In this document: positions 53,901 to 63,014 of the stretch, one piece after another
Layout: every line of letters begins with the position of its first letter
Numbering within the stretch: the stretch's first letter is position 1
Origin: Eutreptiella sp. 'Long Island Sound 2002'
Lineage: Eukaryota > Euglenozoa > Euglenophyceae > Eutreptiales > Eutreptiaceae
Length of the DNA stretch: 64,000 bases
NCBI GenBank assembly: GCA_964036045.1
Contig: OZ038382.1
Coordinates: forward strand, 80,017,918-80,081,917
Direction: 5' to 3'
Translations under genes and position numbers: made by a program
Notes under the pieces: model-generated
Told to the model about the DNA's origin: nothing
What the model saw: the letters and a program-made list of their open reading frames with translations, nothing else
Database searches by the model: none

Positions 53901-54377
53901 GCACAAGACCGGTTGCATGTACGGGATGCATTGACTAAAGTACATAAGAAATTATGCACCCAGTTTGAGTCTGAGCATCCCCTGCATGTATATCAGGCCG
54001 GCGAGAGGGTGTGGTATAGAAGGCATAAAAAGCAGGGCAATTCCAAGCTAAATCGTGTGTGGGAGGGGCCTGGGGAGATATTGGAACGGAGAGGCCACAG
54101 TCAGTACAGGGTTGCTACGAGTCGCCGTGAGGTCATCCTGGATGGCATGCGGTTGAAACCGTATCTCCCCCCTCATGATCTAAATGGGCAGGAACCGCCG
54201 TTACATTATTATACAGACAGTGAGTTCTTAGTGGACTCTGAAAAATACATTATCGAAGATATAGTGGGACACACGAAGGTCGGGAGGGGGAAGAATAGAC
54301 ATATACAGTGGGAGGTCAAATATAAAGGCTTCCCAGATACAGAGTTTCGCCTGCGTCGGCGTTTATGCACGACATGA
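50961..54377 (+). CDS. G1 Pol: reverse transcriptase, RNase H, integrase, chromodomain
   Basis: Residue numbers count from 50961. RT: KPGTNKWRLVIDYRYLN (about 32-48), the first catalytic Asp in SLIDLEDGF (78) and YIDD at 138-141. RNase H: Asp 344 (RCDACDYA), Glu 398 (EKETYAI), Asp 423 (TDHSAI) and Asp 471 (EADALSR). Integrase: His 735 (YAHPGV) and the CQVC pair (769, 772) of the zinc domain, then Asp 802 (CIDFLE), Asp 865 (FSDHD) and Glu 901 (GRAERAV), so the DDE triad is present. The C-terminus enters a chromodomain (KYIIEDIVGH, QWEVKYKGFP) and then loses frame near 54350. Chromodomains direct integration to marked chromatin. All catalytic residues seem intact, but the TAA before RT and the C-terminal shift break the polyprotein. 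Confidence 0.95.
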   Translation: MLERLEDFRKRGMLRKAEGDPQRVSRCFLVPKPGTNKWRLVIDYRYLNSCLEGKNFRLPIIEDQLANQQGNFIFSLIDLEDGFHQMHLEEESKHLTAFCTPFGVFELNVLPMGVKVGPAGFQEMVQHVTRKCPASRPYIDDILSSSGKSQLPTQQRDIPLHVKMEDPVIREEYIKQHYQDLVALFQALEKAKLTVKPSKCHLIKRVVQYVGHVLKGGKRYPSPAKTEALDRWDHTTINTAKKLKGFLGLVGWYQIYIPDFAKHAAPLMESLKGKYQYEAPDPHAPKNDINLPAKRKRKKLTPKEAKITWTQAMIDGFTHLKSALSQKISLYLPQPDQPWRIRCDACDYAVGGALEQRQDDGNWHPVAFYSRKLQGGKANGLTKKRDTGQYAWTPREKETYAIVCSLLKFQSWIGSQEVTVQTDHSAIVKWYKEDLCTISGPRGRRGRWHEFLSRFNLFIQYRLGEDNEEADALSRWAYPAGEAHDTNFHGCDADLLGWTEAERAEKDRVRSALQDKYPDDFAAVHPDTEHYADVCHLTDCYRTHMRRVHSLQVQYLESKRSKAYVSQDGRMHETLTGLFQHVVPGVFTGNEQCAHDDLTGPGFSVSERQKGQSKLSRPMRRQLRSLRAQTAVASGGNSLQDLSWHMPGAVNLAVNSAQTIKIPPAVKSLNEDWSDHYMVDPFFAPHWAEIKRESFWAIGDTDYVLHEGKIRADGRICVPLHLVGPVIKARQAYAHPGVNKTKEMFDRKYTTHLKSRDLKPKIAAELNSCQVCQAVKGRKDLQPEVNHPYPIPEHPFSSICIDFLELPDCVSQGTTYNNVMIVVCHLTGYILAVPCDKSLTATQLAHLFLERMVGFMGLPQQIFSDHDHFVTAKFLQTLCQLCGIDMKQSPIYRPRSNGRAERAVQVIVDSLRKFLEQMSKRRWVELLPLATWTANDVPGPVHGYSAHQLVFGRNPIGFSDCPPVIPEHGSEDAVSFFKRLAQDRLHVRDALTKVHKKLCTQFESEHPLHVYQAGERVWYRRHKKQGNSKLNRVWEGPGEILERRGHSQYRVATSRREVILDGMRLKPYLPPHDLNGQEPPLHYYTDSEFLVDSEKYIIEDIVGHTKVGRGKNRHIQWEVKYKGFPDTEFRLRRRLCTT

Positions 54378-54670
54378 ACGAGACCTGGTCCAAATACAAT
54401 GCAAAACATAAAATGGATTTGAGGTTGGCGGATATACGGTTTATTGCCTCCAGGCCCCATACCCTCCATGATTGTGTACACAGATGGCAGACGGGGATGC
54501 AATGGGTTCAATCCCAGGAGGAGCACAAGTGGGTCAGGTTATTGCGCACAGCGGCAAGGGCGCGAGCTCAGCTTCCTCAGTTTGTCCCTGTGTTTACTGC
54601 AAATGTGCACCAGATCCGACAGGTCAGGAGCGTGGGACAATATCGTCAGAGGTACGACTCACAGCTATGA
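54365..54670 (+). pseudogene. G1 Pol C-terminal tail in shifted frame
   Basis: This frame continues the chromodomain after a one-base shift: NETWSKYNAKHKMDL corresponds to the end of the fold. It adds about 70 residues rich in Arg, Gln and His and ends at TGA 54670. Confidence 0.6.
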
Positions 54671-55572
54671 GGTCAGATATGTCTGGTGCATGCATGTTTG
54701 TATGTTTGGTGTTTGTGCATACGACGTTACGCTTCTTTTGTTATTGCGCAGTCTGCAGTGGTGTTCAGTCAGTCATGGATTGCCTGGGCGTCAGACATGC
54801 CGAACAGGCGGATGCGTCGCTGTGACGACGTTGAGCAACAATTTGATGCCTGTAGACATTGTCCGGGCGCCCAAGGTCCATAGCTGACAATTTACTGCGA
54901 CCCCCCCCCTCCCTCTGTTTGATGTTACCTGTCTGGTGCGGAGTGAGTGAGTTATGAAGGGTGGCCTAGCACCCGCAGCCCACAAACCCTTACCCTTACC
55001 CCCCTTGTATCTCACATTGATTTCACGGAGCATTCAAAGGCCATAGCCTATGTTATTCAGAGAACAACCTCCATAACACTCACCAGTGATTGGGCACTGG
55101 AAGAGTTTAAAAAAGGGTTTTCTATGGAGGGCGATTTGCTCATGGTAAGTTAGTACCCCCCGCGACAGGTTTCTATTTTTCCCAAAGGAGACACCCTCTT
55201 TGGTGGGGCTGACTGCCCACAGAAGCCAGCGGACAGAAAGGGGAGCCCATCCTTTGTTATTTTTTTTCCCGAGCACTGGCACTGTAGGCCGACCTGGCAG
55301 TGGGTTAAGGGACACGTAACCCCAGGGAGGGCAGTGCTACCTCTGAACCCGGACTCTCCCTGCCTGTGCTTCTTTGCAGTATGTCTGTGTTGGGTTTTGA
55401 TGCTTTGTGTTTGACAGGTTGAGTGCAGACTACCATTTCTCTGGTGACGTTGTGACGACAGCGCTGCAGATATGCTCTTCTTTCCCTTGTGTAATATAGC
55501 ACGTAGTGCTTGTTTGACCGAACCGCGATCAGTCCTCCACATTGAGTGGTTTTTCAGCCATTATCATGGCTT
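54671..55572 (+). other. G1 3' internal non-coding region
   Basis: There is no protein motif between the end of Pol and the polypurine tract. A C-rich tract (about 54901) and a stretch CCCTTACCCTTACCCCCC are the only notable features. Confidence 0.5.
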
Positions 55573-55582
55573 AGGAAGGAGG
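55573..55582 (+). promoter_or_regulatory. Polypurine tract of G1
   Basis: AGGAAGGAGG lies directly before the 3' LTR start TGTAATGTG. Confidence 0.85.
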
Positions 55583-56371
55583 TGTAATGTGTAGCACTGA
55601 ATGCCGACAGATCGCTGTAGAATACTGACAGATGGCCGCTGATTGCAGACAGATCGTCGCGCCTGAGGGTCGCGCTACAGGAATGTAAGTCGCGACGACC
55701 AGAGATTGTCAGGAATGAAGAGGGAAGAGAGGAATTACGGGTAAATTTCGAATCTTTTAATAGTCAGCGAGTTGCATGGATCGTTCCGATTCCAATGCTG
55801 CTTCACTGACAGGTGCGAGAAGCAAATGAGATTCCAGGGTACATATTGTTGGTGAGAAGTTATTAAACATGATGTGCATATGAATTTAGATTCATTGACA
55901 TATGACATTTGTTGCAGGAATAATCGTTTGGGGAAGACTCGCTTTCGTGTAGAATAAATATTATGCATGGCATGTTTTCATAATGGAGTTCGCTTCTCCT
56001 TTGCGTTAAGAGCGAAGGCTTGATTGTATTTTGCACATGTGTGTGCTCCTTTGTTGTGCAGCATCGTGTATTTACAATATTTTATCAATTGAATTCATCA
56101 AATTCAATTCAAGTCGATTCACTTCAACTCCGAGGTCATCCCTAAACTAATTGGGAAGTGGAGCTTCTTCCAACACGGATCGTGGGACTCATTCAAGTAC
56201 ACTTTCAGTCATTTTGTTGTCTTGTTGAGTGTCAGGGGTCTCGATTAAGGTTGGAGTTATTTTCAATTTTTATGGTAAAAGGAGATTTTTTTCTATTTCA
56301 AAAATGGAGCCCATTAGCGATAGTGAAGCTACAATGGAACGTGTTAGTAAAGATAGCACAAGTACATTACA
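55583..56371 (+). repeat. 3' LTR of G1
   Basis: This 789-bp LTR matches the 5' LTR in length and nearly in sequence. GGTAG at 56372-56376 repeats the left target duplication. The short remainder up to 56663 is the right end of hAT-1. Confidence 0.95.
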
Positions 56372-56671
56372 GGTAGTGCATAAAAGGGAACAAACAATTT
56401 AAGGTGTGAATCATTTGCAGGGTGTTTTGAGAAACATTTAAAAGCAGGTCTGTGGTAACAAATATTTGTTGAAATTTTCTGGTGTTTTTGGGACAAAAGG
56501 TTGGTTGTTGGAATCAGCTTGAATACATCGTAAAAGCAAGGAATCCGGACATTTAGTGGTGCCTACTGGGTCTTCATTGGGGCTAGGTGATACCATACAG
56601 GACACCAGAGTACTGTATGGTATCGATACCGAACGGTACACGTACTGTATGGTACCAACCCTGGTGTGGCG

Positions 56672-56934
56672 GAGATGAACCCTGGCTACGCCGATGGCTA
56701 GGAAATAGTGAATTTTGGGAGCTTGGTTCAATTTATACATATGCCACATGGAGCCGTGAACTACAAAAATTCGTGGATGTCTTACGTTGGAGAACACGGA
56801 GTCAAGATGCCACCTACCGCACATCGAGCCTTCGTTGTGTCCGAAAAAAGGGCTGTATGACGGAGCCTTTACTTGCTTTGGAAGATCGTTGTAGATGCAT
56901 TCAATGCATTTTACATTGTGGAGGGTGGAATGTA
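56672..56934 (+). CDS. Interrupted gene, exon 2, right part
   Basis: After the hAT-1 target duplication, the frame of the 29821-29896 exon continues in phase with GDEPWLRRWLGN, then LGSIYTYATWSREL and a Cys-rich part (RCRCIQCILHC). The frame stays open to 57285. A donor-like GTAGTGCG near 56932 and a pyrimidine-rich CTCTCAG near 56980 suggest a short intron. The product is unrecognised; the Cys-rich end may bind zinc. Confidence 0.45.
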
Positions 56935-57104
56935 GTGCGCAATGTGGTCCTTCTCTCTCTCGCTCTCTCAGAGATGCCCAGCCGTGAGGCGGCAGCGGTG
57001 AGTCACGCAGCAGACGTCAGGCACGAGGAGGTCGAGGAGATCGGAGGAGATGCAAATGAGGTATGCTCAGATCAGATCAGATTAGATGTCAGGACTGGGA
57101 AATG

Positions 57105-57350
57105 CAATTGGGCACAAGAGACAGTTTGGGTGCTGACACTCCAATGTGGTATGAGGTCATCAATTTCTGCACCCTGTGAAGTCCGCAGCCTGTACTCTGA
57201 TGTGTACTCTGTGTACTCTGGGAGCTGCAATTGTGCACAAGAGACAGTTTGGGTGCTGACATTCCAACGTGGTATGAGGTCGTAAATTTCTGCCCCCTGT
57301 GAAGTCCGCAGCCTGTACTCTGATGTGTACTCTGTGTACTCTGATGCTCC
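57105..57350 (+). repeat. 123-bp tandem duplication
   Basis: CAATTG(G/T)GCACAAGAGACAG begins units at 57105 and 57228. They differ at a few positions, and each ends with TGTACTCTGTGTACTCTG. Confidence 0.9.
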
Positions 57351-57639
57351 AATTGTCCTAAGAAGGAGAGGAGGGGAAGGGGGCCTGTTCTTGTTCCAGA
57401 CGTCTTTCCTGTTTGTCCGCGTCTCCCGGAAGACCCGCCTCTCCCAGTGTGCCTTTGATTCCTAGTAGTGGCATTGGGTATCGTTTGGAGGGAAGAACAT
57501 TTGAGGCAAATGAATTGCACAACATGCAGATTCCACTGTGCTGCACAATGCTAGAGCAGAGCAGAGCAGTGGACCCCGTGGTGTGCAGCAGCTGGGGGTG
57601 CTTGCATCCCCCTGCTGCTGCACAAGATGAACAGTGAGG

Positions 57640-57796
57640 GCAAAGCGCCCTAGCCCCCCCCCCGGTTTGCAAATGTAAACCCTTGCTGCTGCATGTCATG
57701 AACACTGAGGCTGAATGTGTTGTCCCAACCCCCCCCCTGAATGGCAAATGTAACTTTCCATTGTGGGACCCCCCCCACACCGCTGCAGAAGCCCAG

Positions 57797-57834
<38 letters not shown>

Positions 57835-57870
57835 GTAGCAGAAATTGAGCCCCCCCCTCCCCCCTTGTGG
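57640..57870. repeat. C homopolymer cluster including a run of 36 C
   Basis: C runs at about 57653, 57730, 57769 and 57849 surround an uninterrupted C36 at 57797-57832. Assembly length of such a run is unreliable. Frames rich in Gly on the minus strand are artefacts of it. Confidence 0.9.
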
Positions 57871-58102
57871 AATGCGAGGTAGCTTGGAAACACGTGCGTT
57901 CCACCATGCCAGAAGGTACAATCGCTGTTGTCTGGTAAAAAGCAATGTTTGAAAGGTGCTGAAACGGGTACGGATGTTCCAGAGGAGCTGAAGAACTTGC
58001 AATCACAGCAGACATAAACGAGGATGTGCACGTCTGGAGAGGGGGCCTACAAGGGGTACGAGACTTTTGACCACCCATTGCTCTCTTCCCCTCCTGCAAT
58101 CA

Positions 58103-58576
58103 TCATCCCCTCCTGTAATGCATGCATGTCATTTCTGCACAGGTTTCCAACGAACCCTCTGTGCAGTAGTGCCCTTCAAACAGCACTTCAACTTTGTCCC
58201 CTTCGGAATCTCGCAGCACGGCTGAGAATCTCACAGCCCATGATGCTGTTCTACTACTCCCACACCCACGTGAGCAGGCCTCAGTGGTATTTTGAAACTC
58301 GTCCATGCCCAAGCAAAACCAGCTATCGCAAGTGGCATAGACACCCGCGTTCGGACATTCCATGTTCATCACCTCAATGTCCTTGCCTCCGACCGCGACA
58401 GACCCATCCTTTGCAAAGCTTGGGAACAGCGTAGACATTGCAATGCGGCGCCCATCCATCTCCACATATCGTGCCAAATAATCCTCATGGTCAAGTGGCA
58501 GACTGATAAGAAACCCAGTTCTTATTCCATTGCAGATGTGTTTCTTACTGAGGCAGTTGCATGGGCTGCTTTTCAT
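58103..58576 (-). CDS. Hypothetical protein or exon, 157 aa
   Basis: This minus-strand open frame has a balanced composition with many Cys (for example CDSWFCLGMDEFQN) and no low complexity, unlike the shadows around it. No family, splice sites or start context are convincing, and a plus-strand frame of 169 aa (58292-58801) overlaps it. Confidence 0.2.
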   Translation of the reverse strand: MKSSPCNCLSKKHICNGIRTGFLISLPLDHEDYLARYVEMDGRRIAMSTLFPSFAKDGSVAVGGKDIEVMNMECPNAGVYATCDSWFCLGMDEFQNTTEACSRGCGSSRTASWAVRFSAVLRDSEGDKVEVLFEGHYCTEGSLETCAEMTCMHYRRG

Positions 58577-58849
58577 AGCATTCCAAGTTCTGATAGTGCA
58601 TCAGAGGCCCCTTTATATCCAAACTCCGACCACGAAGCTACAGGCGCAAAAACGTCCCTGCGCTCAGCTGCACAGGTGAATACCCAGCCAGGGACATCGC
58701 AAAGTTGTGAAGCCTTTTACATCGACAAGAAACGTTTCGAGGTGCCCGTGGGGTACACTAGCAACCTGCGCCAAGACCAACAGAAATGTGATGATTTCTA
58801 GAAGGCCATTGTACATGACAGGCACAAGTCTTTGGAGATCCGCCTTTCA

Positions 58850-60309
58850 CTTGCGAACCAGGCACGCGCAAAGGCCTTTGAGAAATTGACGGGCCAGAAG
58901 TTTCCCGGAGAGCAGCGTGTCTTTCTGCTGGTGTGTGGTCATTACATGGAAGAGGAATGACAGTGATCCCCACTGTTTGCCTGTCCACGGAACCAGTGTG
59001 TCGTGGTGGCTGAGTGGGGACCGCTTTTCAAACGCAGAGTGATCCAGCCAGGTTTTTTCTGCTCCTTTCTTTTGCAACGCAAAGTGCCACCCACCTTCCT
59101 GTACGTTACTGCAGTGTCTGACAGCCATAGTCATCAACTCCTGGGACATTTGCATCCCAACGCATCCGTTCCTGCATTGTATGCTCATTTTCTTGAGCTT
59201 TGGCACTCTGACTAGTCAGTCCCAAGTTCCAGATTCCTTGCTCCGATTTTGTCCACAGGGAGGTTTTTTCACGGTTTTTGTTGTGCAATTCTTCTGCAGT
59301 GCATTGTGCCACCCACGTGCCTGTGCTGCAGTGTTTGCCAGCCGCAGAGGCTCGCAGAGGCCTTTGACAAATTGACAGGCCAGAAGTTTTCCGGAGCGTA
59401 GCGTGTCTTTTTGCGGATGTGTGGTCAGTACATGGAAGAAGAATGATAGTGATCCCCACTTTTTGCGTGTCCACACAAGCAGTGTGTCGTGGTTGCTGAG
59501 TGGGGACCGCTTTTCACACGCAGAGTGATCCAGCCAAGTTTTTTCTGCTCATTCCTTCTGAAATGCAAAGTGCCACCCACCTTCCGGTACATTACTGCAG
59601 TGTCCGACAGCCATAGTCATCAACTCTTGGGACATTTGCATCCCAACACATCCGTTCGTGCATTGTATGCTCATTTTCCGGAGCATTGGCGGTCTGCCCA
59701 GTCAGTCCCAAGTTCCAGATTCCTTGCTCAGATTTTGTTCACAGGGAGGTTTTTTCACGGTTTTTGTTGCGCATTTCTTATGCAGTGCATTTTGCCACCT
59801 ACGTGCCTGTGCTGCAGTGTCTGCTAGCCGCAGAGGCGCGCACAGGCCTTTGAGAAATTGACGGGCCAGAAGTTTTCCGGGGCGCAGCGTGTCTTTCTGC
59901 GGGTGTGTGGTCAGTACATGGAAGAAGAATGACAGTGATCTCCACTTCTTGCGTGTCCACACAAGCAGTGTGTCGTGGTTGCTGAGTGGGGACTGCTTCT
60001 CACACGCAGAGTGATCCACCCAGGTTGTTCTTGCTCATTTCTTCTGCAATGCAAAGTGCCACCCATCTTCCTGTACGTTACTGCAGTGTCTGACAGCCAT
60101 AGTCATCAACTCCTGGGACATTTGCATACCAACACATCCGGTCTTGCATTGTATTCTCATTTTCCGGAGCTTTAGCAGTCTGCCCAGTCAATCCCAAGTT
60201 CCAGATTCCTTGCACAGGGAGGTTTTTTCACGGTTTTTGTTGTGCATTTCTTCTGCAGTGCCACTCACATGCCTGTGCTGCAGTGTCTGCCGGCCATAGT
60301 GATCAACTC
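58850..60309 (+). repeat. 486-bp tandem satellite
   Basis: TCGTGGT(G/T)GCTGAGTGGGGAC recurs at 59001, 59487 and 59973, exactly 486 bp apart. Each unit contains two related halves (GTGCCACCCACCTTCC... and GTGCCACCCACGTGCC...). The third unit is shortened by recombination between these halves near 60285. The array continues after the hAT-2 insertion at 62328-62430. Confidence 0.92.
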
Positions 60310-60342
60310 CTGAGAACTAAGGTTCGGAATTGGTTTCAAAAA

Positions 60343-60470
60343 AAATAATCAGTTTTTTCCGATCGTTTTTCAAAAAATAACCGATTGTTCTGATTATGGC
60401 CCCTTCAAATAATCAGTTTTTTCCGATCGTTTTGCAAAAAATAACCGATTGTTCCGATTATTGCCCCTTC
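60343..60470 (+). repeat. 66-bp subterminal direct repeat of hAT-2
   Basis: AATAATCAGTTTTTTCCGAT...GCCCCTTCA occurs twice in tandem just inside the left end. The right end has TTAATCGATTAATCGATTAA, also rich in ATCGATT. Subterminal repeats of this type often bind hAT transposases. Confidence 0.8.
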
Positions 60471-60538
60471 ATTTTTGGATCTTTCATTTTCAAACAAAAT
60501 TTTTATTGCACATAAAAAATTCACTAGGATTTTTAGTG

Positions 60539-61699
60539 ATGATGTCATCTTTGCTTATCATCATGCAATCAAAGCAATGGCTGGTCCAGTGGAAGGGTTT
60601 AGCTGCCTCCGCCCAAACATGGGAGCCGCTTGAGAATCTCAGTGGCTGTGAGGCCTTCATCGCGCGGTTCAACGAGGAGCGTGAAGCAAATGAACAGGCT
60701 GACCTCGAGAAGCGCAAGAGAAAAAGAGATGCGCAGGAAGAAGAGCGCCAGAAGAAGCAAAAATCAGAGTCAGGGACTGCCTTATTAGATTCTGCCACGT
60801 CAGCACCACTGCAGGCTCAAACAGGTCGGCGAACTTCGGTTGTCTGGACAGCTTTCACAGAAGACGGTGAGGACCCAGGGTTTGCCAGATGTGTCCTGCA
60901 CAGAGATTGGAAGGTGAATGAGCACTCTTTGGCAGTACTTTATCCAGCAGCCACAGTGGTGAATGACATTGAAGGTACTCAGTATGTGACAGCATCGCTT
61001 GTATTACCCAGTGTGTACATGCTCATCCACAAGGTTCGCAAAGGTGAGATAGTGTGCAATTGGGACGACTCAGTTGTTCAACCACAAAAAACTACACCAG
61101 AGGTCAGAGCAGCACGTGCAAACCTGCGAACAGCTTTTGGGGATCGCTTCATTAAGGCTCTGCCAGACCATGTCTTTGAACAATATAGTATTGCCACAAT
61201 TCTTGATCCTCGATTGAAGTCCTTCAGGTTTCTTTCACAGGGACAGAGGGACACTGCTGTTGAAGCCTTCAGGGCGCAATGGACACAGAAGTGGCAGCCT
61301 CAGCATGCTGATCGCCCTCAACCAAAACCTGCAGCACAACAGAAGACAGGACTGTCAGCTCTTCTTCAGGATGAATTCGAAGAGGCACCAGGTCCACGTG
61401 TTCATGTTCCAGATTTGCAACCTGACGACGAACTGTCAGCATATATGGCACTGCCAGTAGAAAGCATGCAGACGAATGTCATAGAATGGTGGCGTCGACA
61501 CCGAACTGTTTTTCCCAACCTGAGTAGGATGGCGCGACAGTACCTTGCGACGCCTGCCACTTCTGCTGCAGTAGAACGGCTCTTCAGCGTAGCTGGTTTG
61601 ACGTTCGGTGATCTCGCGCACGCTATGAAAGAGGAAACGCTCGGCTGCAGGTTGCTCGCCGCATACAACTACACGCACGCTTTGTATTGTTATCCTTAA
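60539..61699 (+). CDS. Chromodomain-hAT fusion protein, 386 aa
   Basis: The ATG at 60539 starts an uninterrupted frame to 61699. Residues about 11-48 (QWLVQWKGLAASAQTWEPLENL) match the second half of a chromodomain, with the aromatic and WEP residues present; the N-terminal strand is missing. A Lys/Arg/Glu-rich segment follows (about 50-85). Then come hAT elements: LPSVYMLIHKVRKGE, IATILDPRLKSF, and the dimerisation region with EWWRRHRTVFPNLSRMAR and TPATSAAVERLFSVAG. The DDE-region N-terminal half of a hAT transposase (normally 600 or more residues) and a BED finger are absent. Either an upstream exon is unseen or this is an internally deleted or regulatory derivative. A cleaved tandem copy of the 3' part follows at 61738-61905. 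Confidence 0.8.
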   Translation: MMSSLLIIMQSKQWLVQWKGLAASAQTWEPLENLSGCEAFIARFNEEREANEQADLEKRKRKRDAQEEERQKKQKSESGTALLDSATSAPLQAQTGRRTSVVWTAFTEDGEDPGFARCVLHRDWKVNEHSLAVLYPAATVVNDIEGTQYVTASLVLPSVYMLIHKVRKGEIVCNWDDSVVQPQKTTPEVRAARANLRTAFGDRFIKALPDHVFEQYSIATILDPRLKSFRFLSQGQRDTAVEAFRAQWTQKWQPQHADRPQPKPAAQQKTGLSALLQDEFEEAPGPRVHVPDLQPDDELSAYMALPVESMQTNVIEWWRRHRTVFPNLSRMARQYLATPATSAAVERLFSVAGLTFGDLAHAMKEETLGCRLLAAYNYTHALYCYP

Positions 61700-61737
61700 G
61701 CAGTATTTGTTGTTCAGATTCTGAATATTACAATCAC

Positions 61738-61905
61738 CACTTTTTCCAACCTGAGTAGAAAGGCGCGACAGTACCTTGCTACGCCTGCCACTTCTGCTGG
61801 AGTGGAAAGTCTCCTCAGTGCTGCTGCTTTGACGTTCGGTGATCTCGTTGTCGTTCAGATTCTGAGCATTAAATTCAGGATGATCATGCATCAGGTTCAG
61901 GTTTG
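61738..61905 (+). pseudogene. Duplicate of the hAT-2 dimerisation region
   Basis: TTTTTCCAACCTGAGTAG...TTTGACGTTCGGTGATCTCG repeats 61506-61618, and GTTCAGATTCTGA(A/G) follows in both. The copy has diverged more than the coding copy (for example, AAGTCTCCTCAG replaces CGGCTCTTCAG). It shows a local tandem duplication within the transposon. Confidence 0.75.
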
Positions 61906-62327
61906 TGATGGCGGTTGTACGCGCTGTTTCATGCTGCAACCATCGTCCATGTAACAGTCGTGGTGTCCTCTCACACCGGCACTGCTCAGAAGCTGACTTT
62001 CAGACTCGTTTTTGCAACCGGTGTTTATTGCGTTTTGCCTGGTGCTCATAACTCCGGTGCCTTTAAAAAGAAAAACCACAGTGGTGTGCATCATACGTTT
62101 TCGCTTCTTCTGCAGTTCAGCGACAGTTTGCCATTTTTGATTCCTTGCTGATTGCACTGGCGGCTCAACTGTGGTGTGCCGCTGCGCGCCGAAATAATCG
62201 ATTCGATTTCAATGCAGGTAGCAAGAAAAAGGGTAGATTGCAATTATTTTGTTTGCCTTGCCGATCATTGCCGATTAATCGATTAATCGATTAATCGCCA
62301 AAATCGATTCCAAACCTTACTGAGAAC

Positions 62328-62995
62328 CCTGCCTTCAACACATCCGTTCCTGCATGATATGCTCGTTTTTTGCAGCTTTTGCTGTCTGCGCAGTCAGTCG
62401 CAACGTTCAGATTCCTTGCTCAAACTGTGTTTAGAGGCATTATTCGGTGCGCAAAGCCGAGTGGCATTGCCTCGTAGAGCTTGTTTTCAAGCACTACTCA
62501 GTGGGTGCACAATTTTGCCCATAATTTCATGCTCAAGTTTTGCGCGTTTCAAATATCTTAAGATGGCGGTCAACATGGACGGACCAAGGTGCACACAGGG
62601 AGGGACGCTGGTTCTGTATTTGTTTGGCATTTCCAAAAATCCAGGGCATTTTATCCCTTTTCCACAAGGAAGGCGTCTTGTGCATCATTTGCACAGTGGC
62701 ATGTCCCAACGCCATCAAGTGGCTTACATTATCTTCACGTAATCTTTCTTTTAGTTTTACCAAACTCTCACTTTTTACCTGGCCATCTAAAAAAAAAGAT
62801 TCTGCCTTTTTGACGTTTTGAAACATGCGAATGACTTTTTTTTTAGATTTTGGGTTTTGTTGGAATGTTATTTTTTTAGTAAAGAATCCTTTTTTTTAAA
62901 TGCGAATTCTTTTTGTTTTAGATGTTTTTGCTCATTTTTTAGCTGTTTTTGCTCATTTTTTAGCTGTTTTGACTCAAATTTTTAGCACTTTTGTT
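62328..62995. other. Satellite remainder and AT-rich non-coding DNA
   Basis: The first 100 bp finish a 486-bp satellite unit. The rest has T-rich runs and a repeated TTTTTGCTCATTTTTTAGCTG. No gene is recognised. Confidence 0.5.
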
Positions 62996-63014
62996 AGTAA
63001 GTAAGTAAGTAAGG
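62996..63014 (-). repeat. (AAGT)n tract at a composition boundary
   Basis: TAGTAAGTAAGTAAGTAAGG separates T-rich DNA from the GC-rich end of the window. By analogy with the (CCTA)n tails it may be the tail of a minus-strand element lying to the right. Confidence 0.45.

Larger units (their letters stand above)
32023..56371 (+). mobile_element. Ty3/gypsy chromovirus-type retrotransposon G1 (24.3 kb with nested inserts)
   Basis: Both LTRs are 789 bp (32023-32811 and 55583-56371), begin TGTAATGTG and end CATTACA. GGTAG flanks both ends (32018-32022 and 56372-56376). The sequence TGGTAGCAG after the 5' LTR is a likely primer-binding site and AGGAAGGAGG before the 3' LTR the polypurine tract. The order gag, zinc knuckles, protease, dUTPase ORF, RT, RNase H, integrase, chromodomain identifies a Ty3/gypsy chromovirus. 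Two later insertions (36566-39458 and about 40142-45946) and several frameshifts disrupt it. The near-identical LTRs indicate fairly recent insertion. Confidence 0.95.
29897..56663 (+). mobile_element. hAT transposon hAT-1, carrying a nested gypsy element
   Basis: The left end CAGGGTTGGTACC (29897) and right end GGTACCAACCCTG (56663) are perfect 13-bp terminal inverted repeats, and the similarity extends further inward. GTGTGGCG flanks both ends (29889-29896 and 56664-56671), the 8-bp duplication typical of hAT elements. A hAT transposase pseudogene lies inside (30556-31912). The gypsy element 32023-56371 occupies most of the interval. Without it, the hAT would be about 2.4 kb. Confidence 0.92.
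60318..62319 (+). mobile_element. hAT transposon hAT-2, 2.0 kb
   Basis: The ends TAAGGTTCGGAATTGGTTT and (reverse strand at 62319) TAAGGTTTGGAATCGATTT form imperfect terminal inverted repeats. CTGAGAAC occurs on both sides (60310-60317 and 62320-62327), an 8-bp target duplication. The flanks join to a continuous 486-bp satellite unit. Inside is one ORF joining a chromodomain segment to a hAT C-terminus. Confidence 0.9.

Noticed and set aside
57650-58099. Gly-rich minus-strand protein with a long poly-Gly
   Set aside because: The poly-Gly is the translation of a 36-C homopolymer and neighbouring C runs.
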